NCBI GenBank assembly: GCA_000934385.1
Contig: KN880483.1
Location: 1 to 64,000 of the forward strand
DNA length: 64,000 nucleotides
From: Cylindrobasidium torrendii FP15055 ss-10
Taxonomy: Eukaryota; Basidiomycota; Agaricomycetes; Agaricales; Physalacriaceae
Reading direction: 5' to 3'
The first letter of the stretch is position 1, and each line of letters starts with the position of its first letter. This document shows, one piece after another, positions 35,343 to 45,472 of this stretch. The position numbers were made by a program, and so were the translations under genes. Under the pieces are notes generated by a model that saw only the letters and a list, made by a program, of their open reading frames with translations, did not search any database and was not told the origin of the DNA.

Positions 35343-36487
35343 TCACATGTGTTCTACGCTGACTAGTTCTCTGCCCTCGTTGATTGAGATACGCAATCCT
35401 TTGCCTTCCCATGGGGGTGAGCGCCATACGCCATCCCGGTCTTGGTACCCGCTAGACACACCATCCCCGAAAAACACATACCCGGGGATATACCTATCCA
35501 CGAACCTAAGAGTAGCTGGTTAGTGTATGTTGTACTCACCGCGATCAAAATGGAGGGCTTACAGCTTGACGGCATCATCGGACATCCCGAGTCCTCCATT
35601 CTGCAACTTCATTGCATGCTCTTGCTCGAGCCTCCATTTGTAAATCACACTGTAGGGCGAGGTAGCATCGGTAGCGTCTTGGACCAAGCTAGGTGCGATC
35701 TATCGAACAATAGCTGATATGAGTGATACCGTTCATCTACTCAGATGGTCCGCAAGAGCACCTGGACGAAAGCGTCGAAATACGACCACACCTCGAGGTA
35801 CGAGTAGAGGGCCGCATTGACATCTTCCAGTGATTTCTTTGATCCCACAATGCTGTCCGAAAGACCAAGCGCAGTCTTCTGGTCTTGCCATGCTCCGTCC
35901 CATCGCTTGTTGAGTTCGGATTCTGAGATGGGGCAGAATCCTGTGCACCAGCCTTCGAGGATCACGACATCCGCAGGCGTACGGGCAGTGTTTCCGGTCA
36001 TAGGAAGACGGTCTCCCTCACCACCATGCAGGCTTTTCTCAAAGACGGGTATCTCGACATCCGCAGGCTGATTCTCCTTCAGCGCCTTGAGCACAGTAAT
36101 TGCGAGCGGAATATCATGCGTTCCTGGTTGTCCACGGCCGCGCCAGAGAGGATTGGATGGATGCTCGGATGCAAGAGTCACTAGGCCATGGTGGGGAAGA
36201 TAAAAGTCATCGAGGGAGGCTGTGACGACCCGCAGAGAATGAGGCGCACTCGACAGAGCCGCCTTTGTAAGACCAGTGAGATAGGATTTCCCAGAGCCCT
36301 GCGGTCCTTGGAGGGCTACAAAGAGAGGCATGTCTGCAGATTCTCTGGCAGCGAATAAATTCAGAATATGCTGGGTTATCTCGTGGAGGGAGTTAGACAT
36401 CGTCGGTACGGCTTTGCCGGCCCGATGCCGAACATGGTTGGCGACTCTGGTGGTCATTCGGAAAAGGTGCCCCGGAAGAATATGCAT
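35343..36487 (-). CDS. P-loop kinase, D-glycerate 3-kinase / Tda10-like
   Basis: The long first exon begins at 36487 (MHILPGHLFRMTTRVANHVR); an internal Met (MSNSLHEITQHILNLFAA) at about 36400 is an alternative start, and the first 30 residues may be a targeting sequence. Walker A is GPQGSGKSYLTG; then TASLDDFYLPHHGLVTLAS, NPLWRGRGQPGTHDIPLAI, FEKSLHGGEGDRLP, DVVILEGWCTGFCP. After introns: QEHAMKLQNGGLGMSDDAV and FVDRYIPGYVFFGDGVSSGY, ending ISINEGRELVSVEHM. This fits the fungal Tda10/YGR205W group, related to plant glycerate kinase; the physiological substrate in fungi is not settled. It is head to head with rer1, 176 bp apart. Confidence 0.88.
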
Positions 36488-36663
36488 GGTGCATAATTAA
36501 GAGAATACAGAGGGCAAGAAATCAAAATTGTCTGTAATCGCTGAATTTTCAGAGTCGTTGTTCTGAAGATGAAGAGAAAAGCTGACTAAGCATTTGGCGC
36601 CGAGTCTGATCCCACGTCTGCGCTTTTGCCTCCACGCTATTGACCACGACCACGGCCGCCAGC

Positions 36664-37533
36664 ATGATGTCCGATACCGACTCTGGCGATGCAGGCCCTT
36701 TTCAAAAAGCGAAGGACCAATATTACAACGCCCAACGGCAATACCAGCAAATTCTGGATCGCTGGACACCATTTACACTCAACCGTTGGCTAGTAACGCT
36801 GGGGCTGTTAGTTGTGTTTATTCTGCGTATTGTTCTCGCTCAAGGGGTGCGTGAACTACTTTGGTCTTGTTTCTTGTGTCTGACCAAACTTCATGGGCAG
36901 TGGTATATTGGTACGCGCCTGGCAATGGATTCCGGACCTTAGCGCTAACCTCTGCTTCTTCCTTCTTAGTGTGCTGTACGTCCTTTGCCAGAACCCTACA
37001 CATTTATCCTGACTGCGCGATAAGATGGTCATGCAATTTACCTGCTGAACCTCCTCCTTGCATTCTTGCAACCGAGATTTGATCCTTCGCTCCAAGAAGA
37101 CCTTCTCGCAGACGAAATAGAGGGAGGAGAAGCTGGTGGCGAGGAAAGCCCACTCCCGAGCCAACGCGACGACGAGTTCCGACCATTCGTACGCAGACTT
37201 CCAGAGTGGCAGTTCTGGTGAACCCCGCATCTTCTCATCCTGTCCATCCGTTCGCTCACGTGTCACTAACACAGGCTCTCTGCGACGCGTGCTACTATCA
37301 TTGCCATTTTCTTGACAACTTCGGAGGTCTTTGACGTGCCTGTGTTTTGGCCCATTCTTGTTGTCTATTTCCTGGTGTTGTTTGCCCTCACTATGCGTCG
37401 CCAAATTCAGTGCGTACTTATTTCCGTATCTGGGTTCATACCAGTCCTTACCATGTTCAGACATATGGTCAAGTATAAATATGTTCCCTTTGATTTCGGT
37501 AGGAAAGCACGTTACGGGGCCGGTGGTCGGTAG
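36664..37533 (+). CDS. rer1: Rer1, Golgi-to-ER retrieval receptor
   Basis: Four-TM protein that returns escaped ER membrane proteins in COPI vesicles. Start at the double ATG 36664 ([20 protein letters not shown]). First exon: [30 protein letters not shown], ending 36846. The conserved block WYIVCY is built from two microexons, 36901-36910 (10 nt) and 36970-36975 (6 nt), and is completed by exon 37025 onwards ([20 protein letters not shown]). Then [56 protein letters not shown], and [19 protein letters not shown], ending at 37533. All parts of the family are there. The microexon reading is required to keep frame and to restore the WYIVxYxxxIYLLN signature. Confidence 0.94.
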
Positions 37534-37969
37534 AGTAGAGGTATTGGAGCTTCCCGGTCACACATTCCCCTTTGTCGCCGTAATTCGAGATTCCTTATGG
37601 GCGAACAGCGGACACACACACAAGCTCCTGGAACCGTCTGAATTCTCAGATTGTCACGTCCGCTGCTAGATCTACAGCGCACCCTAAGTACAAGATACAC
37701 AATCGATGTGATGCCAACTTGGTCCACACATTACTAACTCTTTTGAGTTGGCGATGGCCTCCGGGAGCATCGAGTCCCGGAACGTGCCATTTGAAATGCA
37801 TTGGACAAATCGCCTTAGTCCCAGAGGGCGGCGAGTGCATGTTTGCTAAACTCCCGTTGGCCGATAAATAGCACCACGCCTGTGCCCTAGAACAGATTGT
37901 GTGAAACGATACGCAACAAGACAGCGTTGCTCACGGTACCTGCATGGGATGCATGTGGAATGCGCTGCT
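37534..37969. other. Intergenic between convergent genes
   Basis: About 435 bp between facing 3' ends. No gene or repeat recognised. Confidence 0.5.
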
Positions 37970-38850
37970 CTAAGTATTCAGAACAGGCGAGGCCATTGCA
38001 GTCATCTGGACGTTGGGTTCCGGCGAGTGTTGCTTGGACGCCTCTAGTGGATTGTCTTGTTCGACTGGATTGTCTTGTTCGACTGGATTGTCTTGTTCGA
38101 CTACAGCGGGCCGTTTTTTGTCGATAATAACTCTAAGACTCTTGATGGCACTCTCGCGAGCAGTGACCAAGCGCTTCAACTTGGGAAGGTCATTGTACGT
38201 CCATGCCTCAGGATATGCGGGAGGTTTGAATGTGGGTTCCTTGCCGCCTTCAGTCTTAATGATAGCCTTGTATTCGGAGCGCGTGTCCTCGAGTTCCGCA
38301 TCGAATGCAGTTAAAAGGGATGTGTATTCATTGAGCTCATCCTTTTCGCGGAATGCGGCACAGGCTTCAATAGCACAGGTTTCGATATGAGAGAAACGAA
38401 TCGGACCAAGCAGATTGCCTCCGAACCTAATGAACTGTAAGTAAGCTATGCCACAAGGTTATTAACATGGATCACGCACCAACGAGATACAATGACGGTC
38501 GCGTCGATGACCGCCTCTTCCTTCATAACCTTCAACACGCGTTGTCCTGCCCATTGCTCGCCATCGTCTTCGGACTTGCTCACCACCTCAAAGTCATCTG
38601 GGCCACTCAGTCCAGAATGGGATGATTTGGCCACCATACACCGCCAGGCATATATTTCGTGGGATGCAGGTCGCTTGCTGTGTAGGACGTTCTTCACATG
38701 TTGGACGGCCGCGCGCGCTTCTTCCGGAGTTGCGGTTTTGAATATGTTCGCAACAAACGTCGAGCCACGGTCTCTTATTTCCTGAGATGTTGCTACAGCC
38801 TTTGGCAGGGCTTTCGAACGCGAGATGAAGCTATCCAGGGTTGACGTCAT
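37970..38850 (-). CDS. IMPACT/UPF0029-family protein
   Basis: Two main exons. Start at 38850 (MTSTLDSFISRSKALPKAVA); the frame remains open to 38919, but this Met fits the domain better. The UPF0029 domain follows: RDRGSTFVANIFKTATPEEA, VKNVLHSKRPASHEIYAWRC, SEDDGEQWAGQRVLKVM, then VIVSRW and, after an intron, FGGNLLGPIRFSHIETCA. The SHEI.AWR, DDGE and GGxxLGP-like blocks match yeast Yih1 and mammalian IMPACT. Those proteins bind Gcn1 and dampen Gcn2 signalling, but they also carry an RWD domain that is absent here, so this is the stand-alone type. The C-terminus has a charged helix and three tandem VEQDNP units. Stop at 37970. Confidence 0.83.
38049..38102. repeat. 18-bp tandem repeat, three copies, in coding sequence
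   Basis: The unit GGATTGTCTTGTTCGACT is repeated three times without change and encodes VEQDNP on the minus strand. Being 18 bp, copy-number change would keep the frame. Confidence 0.9.
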
Positions 38851-39203
38851 GATCGTGGTAGAAAGGCAAGCCAGGCGATCTCCATCATTTCTGCCCATCC
38901 TACTAGGCCGCAGTGGCACTCATGTTGCGACCCGATACTACCATACATAAACCGTAGAAACTGTGCCAGTAGGGAAGGAACATGGTGGACATTCTGATTT
39001 GCGCACTCAGTAACGAGCCAAACAATGTAAGCACTATGTTAATCATGAAGAATATCCTACGCTGCAAGTTATAACTGTTATATGTACGCTATACGCATGT
39101 CGAGTAATTAGCAAGTCCGTTGTATATACTATATTAGGGTGTAAAAGTACTAAAATACTCATGTCAATGATCACTCCTACTCGTTTGGGTTTTGAGTCGT
39201 GCA
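38851..39203. other. Intergenic, no gene recognised
   Basis: About 350 bp, AT-rich near 39060-39160, at the 3' side of the terpene synthase gene. Nothing else seen. Confidence 0.5.
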
Positions 39204-40374
39204 TTACACTTTGCGCGGGAGCAGCTTGACCTTCCGGGTTTCCTTCACAGCCTGACGCTCTGCGCCAAAGTACCGTGGAGTTATGTACGACCATTCCTCG
39301 TTCGTGGTGACCCATGCGCCAAGGAGCTCGCAGTAGCGCTCGACGACCTTGCGGAGCGACGCATCAGGTATGGGTATCTGAGGCACAGATGCATAGACCG
39401 CCAGGAAGTCCTGGACAACGATGTCGTAACGGCGGACAACCTCGTCGATAGCGGTCTGAACGTCGCAGTTGTCTTGAGCCATGATGACCGATACAATGTT
39501 GTGGTTCTTGTCGCCGTGGGCTTGTTCAACGTTGAATGAGTGAATATCCTGTGGTTCTCAGTCAGTCGTGTGCTAACACAACGCAGAGAAATTGCAACAC
39601 GAACGTTGGCGAGAATGCTCAGGTCAATCGATCCTTGAGTGAGGGCTTGAACCACGGGATGCTCCATGATTTCGTTGGGAATGTCGTCGGACAGTATGAG
39701 GAAACTATAGGAGGGAAGGCAACCGACGGTATCCCGGCGCACAGCGATGTACTCGTCAATGGACCGGATGACGTCCTTGTCGCGGTCTGCGGCTTGGATC
39801 ACAACGCCATCGGTGTACTTCTCGAAGGCCTTCACAAAGCGGTCCGCAGATGAGTGGGCCACATTGCCATCGCGGAGACAGCGCTGCCAAAAGCTGTGGA
39901 TCACGTCGTTGTCAGTTCAAGGCAATAGGGATGGAGAAGACTTTACGCACTCCCTCGTCATAGCACCCAGGACATGTTCGTCCGCCGGTGAGTCACCGAA
40001 AGGATCTCTGCTGAAATTCAGCCCCAATCCACACAAATCCTTGCGTTGACCTACTTCAGTGCCTTCATGATAGAGTCAGACTGAAATCTTGCCATTCCAG
40101 CGTCGGCCACATCGCTCAGCTCGTCGTAAACGAAGTACAAGTTGAGCAAGTCCACAGCAGCGCGATACTGCGCGGGATTGAGGTGAGGATACGCGAGGGC
40201 GCTGAATGCACCGAAGTCCCATGAGTTGAAAGTGGCTTGGCGTGTGCGGTCAAAAACATTGTAGCTCTCGACCCAGGCGAGGCTGTCGGCATTGAGGCGT
40301 GTCGCATGAGGGTTCACTTGCGTCCGGAACGGCCAGTTTGCGAGTAGGTCGGGGATAGTGTATTCGAGAGACAT
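39204..40374 (-). CDS. Type I sesquiterpene synthase
   Basis: Cyclises farnesyl diphosphate by family. Start MSLEYTIPDLLANWPFRTQV (40374). Key parts: WDFGAFSALAYPHLNPAQYR, then the aspartate-rich motif YDELSD (D84, E85, D88; a D-E-x-x-D form frequent in mushroom enzymes), NRDPFGDSPADEHVLGAMTR after a short intron, IDEYIAVRRDTVGCLPSYSF, and the NSE triad NDIHSFNVE, which is split by an intron between N and D. It ends RYFGAERQAVKETRKVKLLP. The RY pair near the end, which contacts diphosphate, is present. All metal-binding residues look intact, so activity is plausible. No P450, oxidoreductase or transporter gene is adjacent, hence no visible cluster. Product cannot be predicted. Confidence 0.92.
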
Positions 40375-41437
40375 TAGAGTAGTAGATGAGATACGTAGGG
40401 AAAGGAGGAGGGGGAGAGAGAGGAGGAGTGATACGGCTTCAGGTCGACATATGAGCTATTTATTGGTTTGACCGGGCGAATCTTAATCGCTTCGGAGTCA
40501 AAGGCGGCGGTTTTAGTTACAACCTGTACGTAGAAACGAGGCGTTCGTAAACGCAGCGATCGTCAAGTTCATGAAGCAACATTACCTTTCTTGGCCTTAT
40601 TTTTTCATGACTCGGGCCGGCGGAGGCGGCTTCAAGCTGCTGAACATTGCTTGAACACAAAACGAGCAGAAGGATTCGAGTAAAGAAAGCACCCAGAATA
40701 TTTTACTATCGACTCTGCGCACGGGGAGATGTTACGGACTACGGTTACCATGTACATATATCGCATAATGCACGTGCACACAATGGCAGATCAATCAGTG
40801 TATATAGGTGTACAAGAACAATAAAGCTGCCCGGAGTAATAGCGTATCAGCAGCATCGTCTCTTCAACTATGATGGGCTCGGAAGTGGGGTATTTTCATG
40901 GACGGACGCGCAGCCTTGGCGCAGCCCGTAGAGCAATGAACCCCGAGGCCGTAGTGCACATACCAGGGCGCAACAGATCCGCACAGCAGATCCGCATTGG
41001 CAAAGCTTTATGTTCATTATTCCCTAATTGCGTTGCAGCCCTATTGTGCGCGCATCCGGCGCGCATCATCCGTGCGGGTCCGTGAGCGACTGCAACGTAC
41101 AAAAAGACCTGATACAGGGGAGCGCATGAATTGGCACATATGTGTACACTGGTTTCAGGTTCACGTCGCGTTTGCTGTACACATGTCCCGACGCCCGCCC
41201 TCCGAACATAGTAATGTCTCCCGGACCATGCAGTCTATCAGCGCTTCAGCGGCCAGCCGGGAACTCTTCCGTGTGACAGACGACAGGATGTCGGACGCTG
41301 CGAATCACAAAACTATTGCAGACGAAAGTGCCTCGAAGGCCGCCTGTGAGCGTGACATGGCAAAGCTACTACCCCGCCCGCCCTTGGACAGCCGTGGACC
41401 CACCGATTGTGAACGGACACGTGGCCTCGAAGTGCGG
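40375..41437. other. Intergenic, terpene synthase promoter and tRNA flank
   Basis: About 1.06 kb. A plus-strand frame at 40997-41476 runs into the tRNA and has no motif. A purine-rich stretch (GAGGAGGGGGAGAGAGAGGA near 40409) lies just upstream of the terpene synthase start. No gene is supported. Confidence 0.5.
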
Positions 41438-41538
41438 GCCTGCCTAGCTCAATCGGATAGAGCGTCAGACTTTTAAGGCGGTGAAATCCACTTAGAAATA
41501 CTATCTGAAGGCTGCGGGTTCGACCCCCGTGGTGGGCT
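41438..41538 (+). tRNA. tRNA-Lys (UUU), with 27-nt intron
   Basis: The acceptor stem GCCTGCC (41438) pairs with GGTGGGC (41531-41537), allowing wobble. D-arm TAGCTCAATCGGATAGAGC, anticodon stem TCAGA/TCTGA with loop C-T-TTT-A, and T-arm GGGTTCGACCCCC... are complete. The intron follows position 37 and is about 27 nt (AGGCGG...AATACT). Anticodon TTT reads AAA/AAG lysine codons. Confidence 0.93.
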
Positions 41539-42385
41539 ACTACGTTTTGGCGGCGTCGCCAATTTTCCTCCAGCACCGAAAATGTAATATTGCAATTGTG
41601 CCGAGGCCGGAGCAAGTACAGAGAATTACAGTAGTTCGATTCTGGGTACGCGCTGAGTAAAAACAACATGCGACTGAATGGGCTTTCGAACTGGTAGTAT
41701 CCATTTCTGGGGCTGGAATTCTCTATGCTACTGATGGCATTCTCGTGCTCTTGTTCAGGTGGTCCCTGAGGCTTGAAGCCTGCATGCACGTCGAGCTCTT
41801 TATTGTTTTATCAGTGACCGCGCAAGTCTTGACAGTAGCTAGCGTTGTACTAAGTGTGATCTCGCCTGCTTCAGTGGTAGCCTGGCTTCAGCCGGGCTTC
41901 AGGGTGCCGTCGTGCTAGTACAGATATTTCCAAGGCCGGAGCAGGAATATAATTGTTCAGCTCCTGGCTCCTGGAACAGAGACTTCAGCGCCAGTTTGTG
42001 CAGAGCCTGGGCCACCGTTCTCTTTTACATTCTCAACACGAATGACGGTATCAAAAGCAATCAAGTCGCCTGAGTTGTGTATTCGCGACGGATTGCGATG
42101 CACAAGTTCGGAGGGACAGACTCTATGTAGAACATTGCCCTAGAGAAGTAGACAAATGGTAGAAGGGGAAAACGCGGAGGAAGAGAAAAGACGGTGGCGG
42201 TCTTTGTTTTTTTTGGGACGGTCCTTTGTGCAATTGTTGTGGCTGAAGGTCATCAATAAACGCCACTGTATATAAAGTGCAGTGTCGCGCTCAGCTTGCA
42301 GATGACCGTGGGGTGGTATCAGAGCTGACCAAGCAAACTCGATCATAAACAGGCTTGTTTCCGTTCCGTCATCACATCCTCAACC
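41539..42385. other. Intergenic, no gene recognised
   Basis: About 850 bp between the tRNA and the Nab2-type gene. Minus-strand frames at 41313-41789 are antisense to the tRNA and flank. Nothing is supported. Confidence 0.5.
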
Positions 42386-44264
42386 ATGCCTTTCGGTCTT
42401 TTACTGAACACGGACCGCGCCAAGGCGCTGGAGGTACGAGCTTGTTCTCTTTTGGCGCGCGTCTCCGCTCTGACACTCAGTCACGTAGAACGCAATCGCA
42501 GCGGAGCTGTACAAGCAAGGCTACAATCCGGATAATGGTGCGTCGTCCCGTTGGCTTACGACAAGCTGCTAGTATTAACGTCACGCAAGATTCAACTATG
42601 GCAGAGTACATTACTATCATGGTCATCAACAACAAAACTCCAGGTGTGTGCGCTCAATTTCTGTTCGAGTGATAAATAACTCACCGCCTCTTCAGACCAA
42701 ATCTTCGAGGAGATTGCAGAACGTGAGTGCTTATCGTTGGGCTTGAAAAGTATGTTTCTAACCGCTCATTGTGGGGTCTAGTTGTCTCTACGCCATTCGG
42801 TACGTTGTTGCTATTCACACTCGTCGCTGTGGCTAACGCCTCCCCTTTCTGCTAGACCGCAAAGTCGTCGATTGGATTTTCGAAGAGGCCGCGAAGGGCG
42901 ACGACACCGCAAAAGTAGAGGCTGTACCGGCACCCGCAAAGCCTGACTCAAGGCGACCAAGCTCTTCAGCGCCACGGTCCGGCGGTGCTGGCGGCGGCAT
43001 ATACCAGCAGGCTGTTTCGCAAGCAGGCCAAAAGCGACCGGCTTCGGCGCGCTCCCCGTCACCAGGAAATCCCAGCAAGCAAAGGCGCACAGACCCGCCG
43101 ACTGGTCCTCGGGCATTGCGCGAAGGGGCAACTCCCGGCAACCCACGATCGCTCCTCGAGCGTGTTGGTCCCGCGCCAAGAAACAACAACCACGAGATGC
43201 ATCAGCAGCAACACATACCAAATGGAATGGACACCGGAGGGATGAACATGATGGGTTTCCCTCCTCACGGAATGGACTTGCAGTCGATGCAGATGCAGGA
43301 ACTCCTTGTGAATCAGCTGGCGCTTATGCAGGGCATGGCCGCTGGGATGTTCGGGATGGCGAATGCGGGCGGAATGAACATGGATATGATGAACGCGCAA
43401 CAGATGCAGCAGGGCCAAGGCATGAACAATATGGGCAATGGGCGCGGTGGCCGTGGAGGCAAAGGAGGTCGTGGAGGTGCCGGTGGAGGACGAGGACGTG
43501 GTGGCCATGTCAACAACCAAGCGAGTGCCGCACCACCCGTTGTAGCGCCAGTGCCGGTCCCTGCAGCGGCTCCACCGCCCGCGTATGCATTCCCAGAGCG
43601 ACCTCAAAGCCCGACGCTCTGCAAATTCTCCACAAAATGCACCAACCCTCACTGTCGATTTGCGCATCCTTCGCCGGTCGCAACGCCGGAAAGTGGTATG
43701 GTCTTGAGTACAGAGCCATGCGAAAAGGGGCGCGAATGCAAGGACAAGGATTGCCCGAAGACCCATGTCAGCTCGTCTGTTTTGACCGCCCCTCGTACGC
43801 CGCTATGTTCAAACTTTTATCAGTCTACTGATTTCGTTCCAGCTCAACCTCCGCCAGCAGCTGCACCTGTTCCGCCTGCACACTACACCCCTCCTGCCCA
43901 CCAAGGTGGCGTCGTCCCATGTCGATTCGGAGCGAAATGCACGCGCCCGGGATGTACGTTTGGACATCCAGGTGGTCCAAAAGGTGGTGCTGGAAAGGGT
44001 GGCCAGCCATGTAGGTTCGGCGCGGCTTGTACGAAAGCGACCTGCACCTTCCAGCATCCAGAAGGCCGTGCTGTGCTTCCCGGGACATTCCATCGTGGGT
44101 TAGGGACCGAGCCGAATGGCGCGAGCCCGCACAAGAGTGTCAAGTTCGGGGTCGCGGCTGGAGGAACGACGGATGATTTGAAGGAAAGGTTATTGAAGCT
44201 CGAGCAGGACAAGAAGAATGCGGAGAACGCGCTTGATAAGAAGAAGGCAGAGGTCGCTGCCTGA
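42386..44264 (+). CDS. Nab2/ZC3H14-type poly(A)-binding zinc-finger protein
   Basis: Nab2-type proteins bind poly(A) RNA and couple tail length to nuclear export. N-terminus MPFGLLLNTDRAKALE, NAIAAELYKQGYNPDN, STMAEYITIMVINNKTPDQI, DRKVVDWIFEEAAKG is a PWI-like Nab2-type fold spread over several small exons. A disordered middle follows with Met/Gln-rich (MQMQELL, QQMQQGQGM) and RGG-type (GRGGRGGKGGRGG) runs. Four fingers of form C-x5-C-x4-C-x3-H are visible: CKFSTKCTNPHCRFAH, CEKGRECKDKDCPKTH, CRFGAKCTRPGCTFGH, CRFGAACTKATCTFQH. It ends with a short coiled coil (DDLKERLLKLEQDKKNAENA). Yeast Nab2 has seven fingers and animal ZC3H14 five. A stop-free 48-nt GTACGC...CAG segment (43795-43842) is probably an in-frame intron. 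Confidence 0.9.
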
Positions 44265-45472
44265 GCGTGTATACAAACGGACATTATGCATCACGAGAAT
44301 GGCGAACAGCTGGATAAAGGAGTGTCAATTGTGTTGATGGTTTTGTTTTGTACCTTATATATCTATTGTTGCTACCGCTGCGTACTATACAACCATACCG
44401 TGTCCTGGATCCAGCGGCGAAGTGCTAGCTGGCCAGGTGCGGAAGGGGGTATCGAATAGACTGCCACGCGCCGCCGCCAATGTTCAGTAAAAAAGGCGGC
44501 GCGTGAAACCCCCATTCTGGAGTGATTATTCTAGTATAGCGAGCAAGCTCTGAGACCAGTTTTGCCTTGTAGATTTGAGGATGACACTTTGGCATATAGT
44601 TTACTGCCATTATTAATACTGGCAGGAGGCTGTCAGGAGCGTTAAGGGTGTCCTAATTCCACTCGCCTCAAGTCGCAGGGGCTCGATGCGGATTGGGGAA
44701 AGTCACTGTTATCAGACTGTTATTGCATGATGTCGATGTTTCCGAGCGTTGGGTCAAAGTTGAGATTCCGGGCGGCGCGCGAGCGGGGCACTACTACACC
44801 TTGTCGGACGGAACGCCAGCCGACGAGTACCAGCTAAGCAGCGGCATAGGCCGACAGACGTGACATTATTGCAAACAGGAGGAGCTGTGTTTGTTCTACG
44901 GGAGAATCACACGAAGGCCGCTATGTCCCGAAGATAGACCAGGATGTGCGTGTTAAGAATGGCAGAAAAGCAGAACTCATTGTAAATGCACTAGACGCAC
45001 TTAAGGATACAAGGAAGAATAGACAAGTTAAGAGCCCCGACAGTTGCCCACCGAACATCCGGCCATCAAGAGGTGCCACTCGTTCGGTCTCTCGTTTCGC
45101 TGCGCTTCGCAACACCGCATGGGGGGGCTGATACGAATTTCATATAAGAACCAGAGCGCGCTGCAATCGACTTCGTTTTTGCTTTCCCTTGGCTCCCCAT
45201 CGACGACACGTTTCTCTCAACTACCAACACCATATTCGTCTACCCGCGGGGTGGCCGTGGATATTGACAGGCTTAGAGCGCGTCATCGGAACGGCGGTGC
45301 CTTGCGCTGACGCACTAGTGCTCGCGTACAAACAGACGATCATCACTGACCTCTCCTGCCACCTACCACCTTACCCACAAATCACACGCCAAAAGTCGCC
45401 TTATCCTTCCTCCTTACCTACTCCCGTTTTCAAGCACGAATTTGAACACATAGAAAGGCTGGCGCGCCAACA
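44265..45472. other. 1.2-kb intergenic region
   Basis: No supported gene; frames at 44921-45310 are short and motif-free. The last 150 bp before 45473 are pyrimidine-rich, consistent with a fungal core promoter. Confidence 0.5.

Noticed and set aside
41313..41789. 158-codon minus-strand ORF over the tRNA
   Set aside because: It reads antisense through the tRNA-Lys gene. The shared GGRTRSLQ peptide in it and near 54700 is only the tRNA reverse complement.
43059..43766. 235-codon antisense frame with His-rich sequence
   Set aside because: It is the shadow of the Met/Gly/Gln-rich coding sequence of the Nab2-type gene.
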